The notes under the pieces: generated by a model
Database searches by the model: none
The model's input: the letters and a program-made list of their open reading frames with translations, nothing else
Told to the model about the DNA's origin: nothing
Translations under genes and position numbers: made by a program
DNA from: CAZRRV01 sp964602735
Lineage (GTDB): Bacteria; Bacillota; Clostridia; Oscillospirales; Acutalibacteraceae
Reading direction: 5' to 3'
DNA length: 44,435 nt
Assembly: GCA_964602735.1 (NCBI GenBank)
Contig: CAZRRV010000008.1
Span: forward strand, 1 to 44,435
Shown here: piece by piece, positions 32,502 to 40,568 of the stretch
Position numbering within the stretch: position 1 is the stretch's first letter
Layout of the letters: each line of letters opens with the position of its first letter

Positions 32502-34202
32502 ATGGGAAAAGCCAACTGTAAAGCGGGAGCGGCGCGACGGCTGATAAAGGGCGAATGCCGCAGTTTCGTCGCCCCGGTGTGTCTGATTTGCTTAATTTAC
32601 GCAACAGCGGCCGCCGGCGCGGTAGCGGCGGCGGTGATTTCCCGAAAAGTTATTGATACGGCGTTAAAAACCGAAGCCGGTAATTTTACCGCCCGCGCCG
32701 CCGCACTGCTCGCGGTTGCGGCGGCGGAAATACTGCTGGCTTACTTCGGCGCCAGATTGCGTGCCGTAACCGCCGCACGTTTGGAAACACGCCTGAAATC
32801 CGTGCTGTTGCGTTCATACCTTGATAAAGATTATCAGGCACTGTGCGGGATACATTCCGCCGATGTTGTAAACAGGCTGCACGGCGATGTTAAAACATTC
32901 GCATCCGGATTTACCGGTCTGCCGCCCGCCGCGGTTTCGGCGGTTATAAGGCTTGTCCTCGCCGGATTGGTGCTGATAACATTCAATTATAAATTCGCCG
33001 TCGCGGTAGTCTGTCTCGCCGTTGCTTCGGCAACCGCCGGAAGATTTTACGCAAAACGTCAAAAAAATCTTCAAATACGGATACGGCAATCCGACGGCGA
33101 AATAAACGCTCTTATGCAGGAATGCGCGGAAAACGCCGCGCTGATAAAAACACTGCCCGAAAGTTCCCTCTTTACCGATTGCGCCGACAGCAAAATAAAA
33201 GAAAATTACATAACGCGGCTTAAAAAAATCAATCTGTCGAACCTGGCGGGCGCCGGTTTGGCGGTCGTGTTCACCGGCGGGTATTACGCGGCGCTGATAT
33301 GGGGCGCGATAAAAGCGGGACGTGGTTCGCTGACTTACGGCGCGCTGATTGCCATATTGCAGCTGCTTGCCCAAATCCGAAACCCGGTTGTGAAAATATC
33401 GGAAATAATACCCGGATTCGCCGCGACCGCAGCCTCCACCGAAAGGCTGTATGCGTTGGAACTTCTGCCCAGCGAACCCGTAGGGGCGCCGTGTGATAAA
33501 ACCGCGGTATATGGTTCCATGATTGAAATACGCGGGAAAAACATAAAGTTTTCCTATGGCGGGCGCCCGGTTCTGACCGGCGGAAACTTTGTTATAAAAA
33601 AAGGAGAATTCACGGCGGTTACCGGCATATCCGGCGCGGGAAAAACAACCGTGCTGGAACTGCTGGCCGGCCTGCTCTCCCCCGCCTCGGGTGAGCTTTA
33701 CATTAAAACCGAAACCGGAAATATACCGATAACCGCGCAGACCCGCCCGCTTTTCGCTTATATACCGCAGGAGAAGTCAATCTTTTCATTGACGGTACGC
33801 GAAAATCTGCTTGCCGCCGATAAAGCCGCAAGCGATGAGGATATGAAAAAAGCCCTCGAAACGGCCTGCGTATACGATGATATTACGGCGTTACCGCGGG
33901 GGTTGGATTCATCGCTCGGCGAACGCGGTCTCGGTTTATCACAGGGGCAGCTGCAACGGCTTTCCATAGCCCGTGCCGTACTCGGCGGCTCGCCGGTTCT
34001 TTTGCTCGACGAAACGACCGGCGCGCTCGACGAAACTACCGAACGCGCCGTTTTTCATAATATTAAAGCACTCAAAGACAGAACCGCCGTAATCGTCACT
34101 CACAACCAGGCAACCGCGGCGATATGCGATCGCGTAATAAATATCGAAAACGGGATTATAACGGAAAACCCGCCTACAGTTTTGAACAGCCGTAACTGTT
34201 GA
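32502..34202 (+). CDS. ABC transporter half-molecule (fused permease and ATPase)
   Basis: A 566-residue type IV exporter-like half-transporter. The N-terminal membrane domain (about 1-310) has about six hydrophobic segments. The ATPase (about 335-560) has Walker A GISGAGKTT, signature LSQGQLQ, Walker B PVLLLDETTGALDE and the H-loop VTHN. It should act as a homodimer or with an unlinked partner; substrate unknown. No strong ribosome binding site precedes ATG 32502 or the alternative TTG at 32481. Its last 29 bases overlap the 3' end of the convergent PRTase gene. Divergent from the ferredoxin. Confidence 0.88.
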   Translation: MGKANCKAGAARRLIKGECRSFVAPVCLICLIYATAAAGAVAAAVISRKVIDTALKTEAGNFTARAAALLAVAAAEILLAYFGARLRAVTAARLETRLKSVLLRSYLDKDYQALCGIHSADVVNRLHGDVKTFASGFTGLPPAAVSAVIRLVLAGLVLITFNYKFAVAVVCLAVASATAGRFYAKRQKNLQIRIRQSDGEINALMQECAENAALIKTLPESSLFTDCADSKIKENYITRLKKINLSNLAGAGLAVVFTGGYYAALIWGAIKAGRGSLTYGALIAILQLLAQIRNPVVKISEIIPGFAATAASTERLYALELLPSEPVGAPCDKTAVYGSMIEIRGKNIKFSYGGRPVLTGGNFVIKKGEFTAVTGISGAGKTTVLELLAGLLSPASGELYIKTETGNIPITAQTRPLFAYIPQEKSIFSLTVRENLLAADKAASDEDMKKALETACVYDDITALPRGLDSSLGERGLGLSQGQLQRLSIARAVLGGSPVLLLDETTGALDETTERAVFHNIKALKDRTAVIVTHNQATAAICDRVINIENGIITENPPTVLNSRNC

Positions 34203-34815
34203 CGAGAGCGTCTATTTTAATCCCCCGTTTGCAAAGCGGACATTCGGCGGCGGTAAAGCTGGCATAATCGGGAATGTATTGAGGGTCGAAAGCCGAGCGC
34301 ACGGGATAACCGCCGATTTCCTCTTTAGTGGCAAAAAGCGCGGAAATTCCCGCCACATGCCCGCCGTAATAGTGAACCGCCTCGATCGCCGACAGCGCCG
34401 TAAACCCCGTTGTTACGGAAGCCGCCAGAATGAGCACATGCTTGCCGGCTATCATCTGAATGATATTATCGCGGAACAGCAACTGGCTTCCGCTTGTATG
34501 TTCGGGAGTAACAATATAAATCGTCTGGTGGGCGTTCATATTCGTAAAGTCGGAACGGGTAAGCTTATCGGCAAGGCAGGCGCCGATAACCTCCGTGCCG
34601 TCGAGGCAGAGAATGGAATCGATAATCGTTGAAGCCGTATAATATGTTATCAGTTCATCCGCGACCGCTTTTGCCTCGGAAAGGCGCATCTTCTGTGAAG
34701 TTACATCAATGTAGTAATTGATATGGCTGTGGCTTGTGGCAAAATGACCCTTAAAAACACGCAGATAAAGATTTTTGCGTTTCGCCTGAAGTTTTATCGG
34801 CTTTTCGGACATCAT
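34174..34815 (-). CDS. Phosphoribosyltransferase-like protein
   Basis: A 213-residue type I PRTase-fold protein related in layout to orotate phosphoribosyltransferase: a hood region at the N-terminus, STIIDSILCLDGTEVIGA in the middle, and the expected PRPP-loop position at about 125-137 reading VLILAASVTTGFTA. The two acidic residues usual in that loop (DD before xTTG) are Ala-Ala here, although TTG is kept. Four cysteines near the C-terminus (CPLC, later C) suggest a metal site. I chose ATG 34815, after GGGAGGG. It may use PRPP unusually or have a regulatory role. Confidence 0.7.
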   Translation of the reverse strand: MMSEKPIKLQAKRKNLYLRVFKGHFATSHSHINYYIDVTSQKMRLSEAKAVADELITYYTASTIIDSILCLDGTEVIGACLADKLTRSDFTNMNAHQTIYIVTPEHTSGSQLLFRDNIIQMIAGKHVLILAASVTTGFTALSAIEAVHYYGGHVAGISALFATKEEIGGYPVRSAFDPQYIPDYASFTAAECPLCKRGIKIDALVNSYGCSKL

Positions 34816-34839
34816 GGCTGTTCCCTCCCTCTGTAATGT

Positions 34840-34868
34840 ATTATACACCGTCCGCGACTGTTTTACAA
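34840..34868 (-). promoter_or_regulatory. Promoter of PRTase-like gene
   Basis: On the minus strand, TTGTAA (34868-34863), 17 bases, then consensus TATAAT (34845-34840). Confidence 0.8.
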
Positions 34869-34970
34869 GACCGAATATCGCACGACCGCGCGGCGACGAT
34901 TTCAATTCGGATTTCATCGCAACCGCCCGGTTGCCGTACTTGACGATTCGGTATTTTGAGGCCTTAAAAA

Positions 34971-35834
34971 ATGTGGATTGTATTTGCTTTCGGTTCGGCT
35001 TTTTTTGCCGGCATTACGGCTGTCCTCGCAAAGTGCGGAATTAAAAAAACCGACCCCGCAGTGGCAACGGCGGTAAGAACCGTTATCGTACTTGCGTTCG
35101 CGTGGATTGCGGTATTCATCGCCGGCTCTCAGACGCGGATTGCCTCGATTGACGGAAGATCGGTTCTGTTCCTTGTGCTTTCCGGCCTTTCGACAGGGGC
35201 GTCGTGGCTGTGCTATTTCAAGGCGCTGCAAACCGGCGAAATCGACAAGGTTACGGCTGTGGATAAATCAAGTACGGTTCTTACGGTTATTCTCGCTTTT
35301 GCTTTATTGCACGAAAGTATAAATCCCGCAAAAGCAGCGGGCGTTGCGCTTATAGCCGTCGGCACTTTCCTGATGCTGGAAATACACGGCACGGCTCCGT
35401 TCAAAAGCGGCGGAAAGAACTGGTTTTTCCCCGCCGCCGCTTCCGCCGTTTTCGCGTCGCTTACATCCATACTCGGCAAGATGGGAATTAAAGATGTCGA
35501 ATCGAACCTCGGCACCGCGATACGAACAGGCGTAGTTCTTGTAATGGCATGGCTTGTTGTGCTTGTTACGGGGAAAGCGAAAACGGTAAAGAATATTCCG
35601 AAGAACGAACTCGGATTTATCTGCCTTTCGGGCATCGCCACCGGCGGATCATGGATCTGCTATTATAAAGCTCTTCAGACCGGTCCCGCGAGCGCCGTCG
35701 TCCCTATCGACAAGCTGAGCATACTGGTTACCGTCGCGTTTTCGTATATTGTCTTCCATGAAAAGCTCTCGAAAAAATCCGCGGCGGGACTTGTATGCAT
35801 CGTCGTCGGAACACTCGCAATGCTTATACGGTAA
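34971..35834 (+). CDS. EamA-family (DMT) transporter
   Basis: A 287-residue membrane protein of about ten helices built from two homologous halves: each contains a GASWLCYFKALQTGE/GGSWICYYKALQTGP segment followed by VDKSS/IDKLS and a HE(S/K) motif. The duplication is the mark of EamA proteins in the drug/metabolite transporter superfamily. Substrate cannot be inferred; family members move amino acids, nucleosides or other metabolites. GAGG lies nine bases before the ATG. It is a single plus-strand gene; 35835-36037 after it holds no gene. Confidence 0.88.
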   Translation: MWIVFAFGSAFFAGITAVLAKCGIKKTDPAVATAVRTVIVLAFAWIAVFIAGSQTRIASIDGRSVLFLVLSGLSTGASWLCYFKALQTGEIDKVTAVDKSSTVLTVILAFALLHESINPAKAAGVALIAVGTFLMLEIHGTAPFKSGGKNWFFPAAASAVFASLTSILGKMGIKDVESNLGTAIRTGVVLVMAWLVVLVTGKAKTVKNIPKNELGFICLSGIATGGSWICYYKALQTGPASAVVPIDKLSILVTVAFSYIVFHEKLSKKSAAGLVCIVVGTLAMLIR

Positions 35835-36037
35835 GCTCCGGGCGGCCGTGAATTTGAAGCTTGCCTGAAATAACGTCAACGGGGAAAATGCCTGCAGCAG
35901 CGGCTCGGACATATAATTACCGGCACAAATACGCCTCAAATACTCACAAAATTTTACGGAAACTCCCACATAGGCGCGTAGCCGCAAATAAAGCGTAACC
36001 GCAACACAAATTTATGCGATCATATCGACGGATCACG

Positions 36038-37210
36038 TTAAAGCCTTGCCACGCCGGTTCTAACCGCGGCGTATTTTACCGCGGCGGCAACGGCCGCGCC
36101 TACCCTGCGGTCGAACGCGGCGGGGAGAATTTTGTCGGGCGAAAGTTCTTCTCCAACCAGATCCGCAATAGCCTCCGAAGCCGCGGTTTTCATTTCGTCG
36201 TTTATATCCCTCGCCCGGGCGTCGAGCGCTCCGCGGAAAATCCCGGGAAACGCCAGCACATTGTTTATCTGGTTCGGAAAATCGGAGCGCCCGGTTCCGA
36301 CAATATAGGCGCCGGCCGCCTTTGCGTCTCCGGGCATTATTTCGGGGACGGGGTTCGCCATCGGGAACACTATCGCTTTTTCCGCCATCGACGATACCAT
36401 TTCGCGGGATACAATTCCCGGCGCCGATACGCCGATAAACACATCCGCTCCGTATAAGGCATCGGAAAGATTCCCGCGCAATCCCTCGGGATTCGTTATA
36501 TCGGCCATTTCCGCCTGCGCACCGTTCATTCTCCCGTCGCCGCTGTTCAATATGCCGAACCGGTCGCAGAGAACGATATTCCGAACGCCGAGCCGCATAA
36601 GTCCGCGCGCAATCGCAATCCCCGCCGAGCCGGCGCCGTTTATAACACAGCGGATATTCCCGATTTCCTTGCCCGCGAGTTTAACGGCATTCATAAGCGC
36701 GGCGCCCACCACCACGGCGGTTCCGTGCTGGTCGTCGTGGAAAACGGGAATGTCGCATATTTCCTTAAGGCGGCGCTCTACCTCAAAGCAGCGCGGAGCG
36801 GCGATGTCTTCCAAATTTATGCCGCCGAAACTTCCGGAAATAAGGTAAACGGTGCGCACAAGTTCATCGACATCTTTCGTGCGGATACACAGGGGGAACG
36901 CATCGACACCGGCAAACTCCTTGAACAGCAGGCATTTGCCCTCCATAACGGGCATACCGGCCTCGGGGCCTATATCGCCGAGGCCGAGAACCGCCGAACC
37001 GTCGGTGATAACCGCCACGAGATTTGACCGCCGGGTAAGACTGAACGATTTTTCCGGATCGCTTTGTATCTCGAGGCAGGGCCGGGCCACGCCGGGAGTA
37101 TAGAGCAGCGACATATCGTCTGCGCCGTTTACGTGCGCCCGTGCCGCGATTTCGATTTTACCGTTCAGCTTTTCATGCAACCTCAGTGATTGTTCGGCAA
37201 TATTATCCAC
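36038..37210 (-). CDS. NAD(P)-dependent malic enzyme
   Basis: A 390-residue malic enzyme of the short bacterial type, converting malate to pyruvate and CO2 with reduction of NAD(P)+. Conserved blocks: SLLYTPGVARPC, GLGDIGPEAGMPVMEGK (catalytic Lys), GGINLEDIAAPRCFEVE, PVFHDDQHGTAVVVGAAL (metal ligands), and the Rossmann NGAGSAGIAIARG. No phosphotransacetylase-like extension is present. A GTG start at 37210 follows AAAGG. Cofactor preference cannot be read with confidence. Confidence 0.95.
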   Translation of the reverse strand: MDNIAEQSLRLHEKLNGKIEIAARAHVNGADDMSLLYTPGVARPCLEIQSDPEKSFSLTRRSNLVAVITDGSAVLGLGDIGPEAGMPVMEGKCLLFKEFAGVDAFPLCIRTKDVDELVRTVYLISGSFGGINLEDIAAPRCFEVERRLKEICDIPVFHDDQHGTAVVVGAALMNAVKLAGKEIGNIRCVINGAGSAGIAIARGLMRLGVRNIVLCDRFGILNSGDGRMNGAQAEMADITNPEGLRGNLSDALYGADVFIGVSAPGIVSREMVSSMAEKAIVFPMANPVPEIMPGDAKAAGAYIVGTGRSDFPNQINNVLAFPGIFRGALDARARDINDEMKTAASEAIADLVGEELSPDKILPAAFDRRVGAAVAAAVKYAAVRTGVARL

Positions 37211-37245
37211 TGTAAATCAACCTTTCCGTAATGTGGGGGACCGAT

Positions 37246-37785
37246 ATGAACAGATATAAGACCTGCTGCTTTACCGGGCACCGGCCGAAAGGGCTCGGAT
37301 ACCCGGAAAACAGCTCGCAATGCGAAAAACTCAAGGGAAAAATACGCGACATTCTGGTGCGGCTTATCGAGCGCGAAAATGTAACCGCGTTTATTTCTGG
37401 AATGGCGCTCGGCGTTGATTTATACGCCGCCGAAACCGTTTGCGAATTAAAATCCGAATACCCGGGGATTACGCTGGAATGCGCTCTCCCCTGCCCCGAA
37501 CAGTCGAGAAACTGGAAAAACGGGGAAAAAGCGAGATATGCCGCCGTAATTGCCGCCGCCGACAAAACAACGCTGCTGCGCCCCGTATATTCCAAAGGGT
37601 GTATGCAACAGCGGAATCGCTATATGGTTGACGGTTCCGACCTTGTTTTCGCCGTCTGGAACGGAAATTCCGGAGGTACCGCCATGACCGTACGGTACGC
37701 CCGCTCGAAAAACAAGCCGATATTGCTGCTGGATCCGAATACTCTCGAATGCCGCCGCGAACAGCAAATTTCTTTTTTCGTTTAA
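37246..37785 (+). CDS. SLOG-family protein (DUF1273, YpsA-like)
   Basis: A 179-residue protein of the SLOG (SMF/DprA-LOG) Rossmann-like superfamily, closest to the DUF1273/YpsA group. Signatures are CCFTGHRPKGLG near the start, FISGMALGVDLYAAE, CALPCPEQSRNW and VWNGNSGGTAMTVRYAR. Such domains bind nucleotide-derived ligands; YpsA in Bacillus is linked to division control, but no function is shown here. GGGGGA precedes ATG 37246. It is divergent from the malic enzyme gene 35 bases away. Confidence 0.85.
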   Translation: MNRYKTCCFTGHRPKGLGYPENSSQCEKLKGKIRDILVRLIERENVTAFISGMALGVDLYAAETVCELKSEYPGITLECALPCPEQSRNWKNGEKARYAAVIAAADKTTLLRPVYSKGCMQQRNRYMVDGSDLVFAVWNGNSGGTAMTVRYARSKNKPILLLDPNTLECRREQQISFFV

Positions 37786-37856
37786 TACGATTTTACCACA
37801 AAACGCGGTTAATGTCCATAATTGAATAAATCGCGCACGCCCGACCGAAAAACTTA

Positions 37857-37884
37857 TTGCAATATCGCCGTTTTGTGATAGAAT
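37857..37884 (+). promoter_or_regulatory. Promoter of AI-2E/PepSY pair
   Basis: TTGCAA (37857-37862), 16 bases, TAGAAT (37879-37884). Confidence 0.7.
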
Positions 37885-37919
37885 ATTAACGGGAGTAATA
37901 CCGCGCCCGGGGGCGGAAA

Positions 37920-39128
37920 ATGCGACAGGGAGAGAACGCGAAAGTGAAGTTGCTTCGGAATCCAAAAATACGGAAATTCTGGCTGTTGGCTTTTACCCTT
38001 GTCGCCGCCGTTATAATTTTCGCGAAAGCCCTGGATTATCTTCCCGCCGTCGCACGGTTACTCGGTAAAATACTCGCCGCAGCGATGCCGGTAATCGTAG
38101 CGTTTATAATAGCGTTTATCCTTTATATTCCGCAAAACCGGCTCGAAAAGCTGCTGAAAAAAGCAAAGCCGAAAGTTATAAATTCCCACGCGAGAGGTTT
38201 TTCGGTTTTAATTACATATCTCGCTTTTTTGCTTATTATCGTTCTTCTGCTTTCGTTCATTATACCGTGGGTGTTCCGCAATCTTGTGGATTTCATAACG
38301 AACTCCGAAAAATATTATAACCGCTTTACCGCGTTCATCGGGCGCTATCTCGATAAAGACGGCAAGCTGTTCGGTTTCGACGTTATGTCGGCGATTGAAT
38401 CGTTTTCGGTAAAAGACCTTTTATCGAAAATCGATTTCGGGCAAATCTCCCGCTGGGCGGGAGGGGTGTTCAAGGCGGGCTCCGCGGTGGTGGATTTCTT
38501 TATTTCCGCCATAATCTCGGTTTACATGCTCCTCGCGCGGGAACATTTATGCCGTGTGGCGGGGAAAATTCTGACCCTCGTTTTCCCAAAAGACAAGGTG
38601 CTTAAATTCTATCACTATATCACCCGTATCGGAGATATTTTTTACAGCTATATTTACAGCCAGCTTGTCGATTGCGCCGCGGTCTCGCTGCTGATGACGG
38701 TGTTATTGCTTATCCTGCGCATTCCGTATGCGCCGCTGTTCGGAATTTTGATCGGAGTGAGCAATTTAATCCCGTATTTCGGCGCGATAATCTCCTGTGC
38801 GGTGGTTTCGATATTCGTCCTGATTACCGACAGCTGGGGCAAAGCGCTTATAACTCTTGCGTTCATGATAGCCGCCCAGCAATTAGACGCGAATATACTG
38901 CAGCCGAGGATAGTCGGGCATACGGTAGGCATCCGGCCGATATATGTTTTGATTGCCGTTACCATATTCGGCGCTCTGTTCGGCCCCGTGGGAATTTTAA
39001 TCGGTGTCCCGGTTACGGCAACGCTCAGAATGATAGTTCTTGATTTATTCAAGATTAAGGAAGAACGGAAAAACACGCCGGCGGCAACAGAACCCGGCGA
39101 ACAAAATAAGGAGGCAGAACAAATATGA
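37920..39128 (+). CDS. AI-2E family transporter
   Basis: A 402-residue permease with about seven or eight membrane helices and the family's C-terminal half: YSQLVDCAAVSLL, PYAPLFGILIGVSNLIPYFG, ANILQPRIVGHTVGIRPIYVL and FGPVGILIGVPVTA. Family members include TqsA-like exporters, and some are Na+/H+ antiporters, so the AI-2 label is not evidence of signalling. GGGGGCGG precedes the ATG at 37920; a GTG at 37944 with GGGAGAG is a second possible start. Its stop overlaps the next gene's start by ATGA, pointing to coupled translation. Confidence 0.9.
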   Translation: MRQGENAKVKLLRNPKIRKFWLLAFTLVAAVIIFAKALDYLPAVARLLGKILAAAMPVIVAFIIAFILYIPQNRLEKLLKKAKPKVINSHARGFSVLITYLAFLLIIVLLLSFIIPWVFRNLVDFITNSEKYYNRFTAFIGRYLDKDGKLFGFDVMSAIESFSVKDLLSKIDFGQISRWAGGVFKAGSAVVDFFISAIISVYMLLAREHLCRVAGKILTLVFPKDKVLKFYHYITRIGDIFYSYIYSQLVDCAAVSLLMTVLLLILRIPYAPLFGILIGVSNLIPYFGAIISCAVVSIFVLITDSWGKALITLAFMIAAQQLDANILQPRIVGHTVGIRPIYVLIAVTIFGALFGPVGILIGVPVTATLRMIVLDLFKIKEERKNTPAATEPGEQNKEAEQI

Positions 39129-39781
39129 AAAACAGGAAAAGGTTATACTCCGCCATTGCGGCGGCGCTGTGCGGAGCAATAACAATCGCGGCGATGCTTT
39201 CGGGGTGCGGCGTGAATATCAATATTCATCACGGTGATACATCGTCGTCTGCGGGCGGAACCGCGTCACAGACCCCGTCGGACGGCGCCCAAACGCCCTC
39301 GGGCGGAGGAGGGAACGCTTCTTCGGGTTCGCCTGCCGGCCCCGTAACGGCAGAGGAGGCGCAAAGCAACGCCATCGCCGACGCCGGACTTACCTCCGAC
39401 AAAGTTACAATCATTTACTCAAAGCCCGATAACGACGACGGGAGATCGGTTTTCGACATTTCGTTTACCGGACCCGACGCCCGCTATGAATATGAAATTG
39501 ACGCTTCCAGCGGAGCCATAACCGAAAAAGATGTAACATTTACCGGCATACCCGCGCAGAGCGGAAACGCGTCGGTTACACTCGACAATGCGAAACAAAC
39601 AGCGCTTACCCACTCCGGGCGCAACGCGAACGACATAAGATGGGGCGACTGCGAGCAGGATCGCGACAACGGACGCATAGTGTGGGATGTGGAGTTTTAC
39701 GCCGGACAGACGGAATACAGCTATGAAATCGACGCTGTTTCCGGTTCGGTAATCTCGTATAAAATCGATTTGTACCGCTAA
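39125..39781 (+). CDS. PepSY-domain lipoprotein
   Basis: A 218-residue secreted lipoprotein. The signal peptide (MKNRKRLYSAIAAAL...) ends in lipobox MLSGC at about 26-30. A low-complexity Ser/Gly/Thr/Pro linker (about 38-75) follows and then two PepSY-type repeats, each with an AKQ/AQS-A helix, (V/I)xF-type strand, YEYEIDASSGAI or YSYEIDAVSGSV. PepSY domains are associated with inhibition of extracellular peptidases or with envelope sensing. It starts inside the stop of the AI-2E gene (ATGA overlap). Confidence 0.9.
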   Translation: MKNRKRLYSAIAAALCGAITIAAMLSGCGVNINIHHGDTSSSAGGTASQTPSDGAQTPSGGGGNASSGSPAGPVTAEEAQSNAIADAGLTSDKVTIIYSKPDNDDGRSVFDISFTGPDARYEYEIDASSGAITEKDVTFTGIPAQSGNASVTLDNAKQTALTHSGRNANDIRWGDCEQDRDNGRIVWDVEFYAGQTEYSYEIDAVSGSVISYKIDLYR

Positions 39782-39838
39782 ACCGGCATTACGCGAACTT
39801 CATTCACGGCTTAGCCGCGCATAAGCCCGACCGTTTTT

Positions 39839-39866
39839 AACCCCCTCGGAATCCGAGGGGGTTTCG
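39839..39866 (+). terminator. Terminator after PepSY lipoprotein gene
   Basis: AACCCCCTCGG (39839-39849) and CCGAGGGGGTT (39853-39863) form a perfect 11-bp stem with a three-base loop, followed by TTCGACTT. The T-tail is short. Confidence 0.7.
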
Positions 39867-39935
39867 ACTTACGGGAAGAATCTCCGAAAAAAATTGCCGG
39901 TAACCGATTGCGGGAAACCGTTTATAATGCCTTGT

Positions 39936-40553
39936 TTACCTCACAAAATTCGTAAACACCGCGGGTTCGTCACACGGAATACCGTAGCGCTCTTTACCGA
40001 GGGCTATGCTTTTGATTAAAAACGACATATTGCGTGCCAGGACACGCACCGTCCGCATTCCCTCGAGATCCCGTTCCGCCTCGCCCGGCGCACTTCCGTG
40101 CACCGAATTCCAGTATCTGCTTGACGCCACAGGCATTCCGGCGATTGTAAAATATTTGTTCAGCTCGTCAAAAGTCGCGGAACAGCCTCCCCGCCTCGCA
40201 CATACCACGCCCGCGCCCACTTTCATGGCCTTGTCGAACGGGGTACTGTAAAACAGCCGGTCTAAAAACGAAATAAGCGTACCGTTGGCCGAGGCATAGT
40301 ATACCGGGCTTGCGAGTACCAGCCCGTCAGCTTTTTCAAAAAGCGCCGCAACTCTGTTTACGGCATCGTCGATCACGCATTTGCCGATTCTCGAGCATTG
40401 CGCGCATCCCATGCACCCGCGTATATCTTCGCCTCCGATTTGAACCGTAACCGGTTCAATGCCCTCCTCCGTAAAAATTTTCGCCATCTCTCCGACAGCG
40501 GCCGCCGTGTTCCCGCCTTTGCGGGGGCTGCCGTTTATCATAAGAACATTCAC
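39936..40553 (-). CDS. Flavodoxin-fold NAD(P)H-dependent oxidoreductase (Fe-S flavoprotein type)
   Basis: A 205-residue FMN reductase-like protein. It begins MNVLMINGSPRKGGNT, the FMN phosphate loop, then has the compact cysteine motif GCMGCAQCSRIGKC that binds a [4Fe-4S] cluster in iron-sulfur flavoproteins, and the flavin-contact ASPVYYASANGTLISFLDR. It probably shuttles electrons between ferredoxin or NAD(P)H and acceptors in detoxification. A GTG start follows AAGGAGCG. It lies 15 bases after the nitrilase-GDPD gene on the same strand, so the two are likely co-transcribed. Confidence 0.9.
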   Translation of the reverse strand: MNVLMINGSPRKGGNTAAAVGEMAKIFTEEGIEPVTVQIGGEDIRGCMGCAQCSRIGKCVIDDAVNRVAALFEKADGLVLASPVYYASANGTLISFLDRLFYSTPFDKAMKVGAGVVCARRGGCSATFDELNKYFTIAGMPVASSRYWNSVHGSAPGEAERDLEGMRTVRVLARNMSFLIKSIALGKERYGIPCDEPAVFTNFVR

Positions 40554-40568
40554 GGTTTTACGCTCCTT

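Noticed and set aside
32177..32515. A 112-residue version of the ferredoxin
   Set aside because: The extra N-terminal 57 codons run through the promoter and leader; the ATG at 32344 with GGGAGGTG gives the expected 55-residue ferredoxin.
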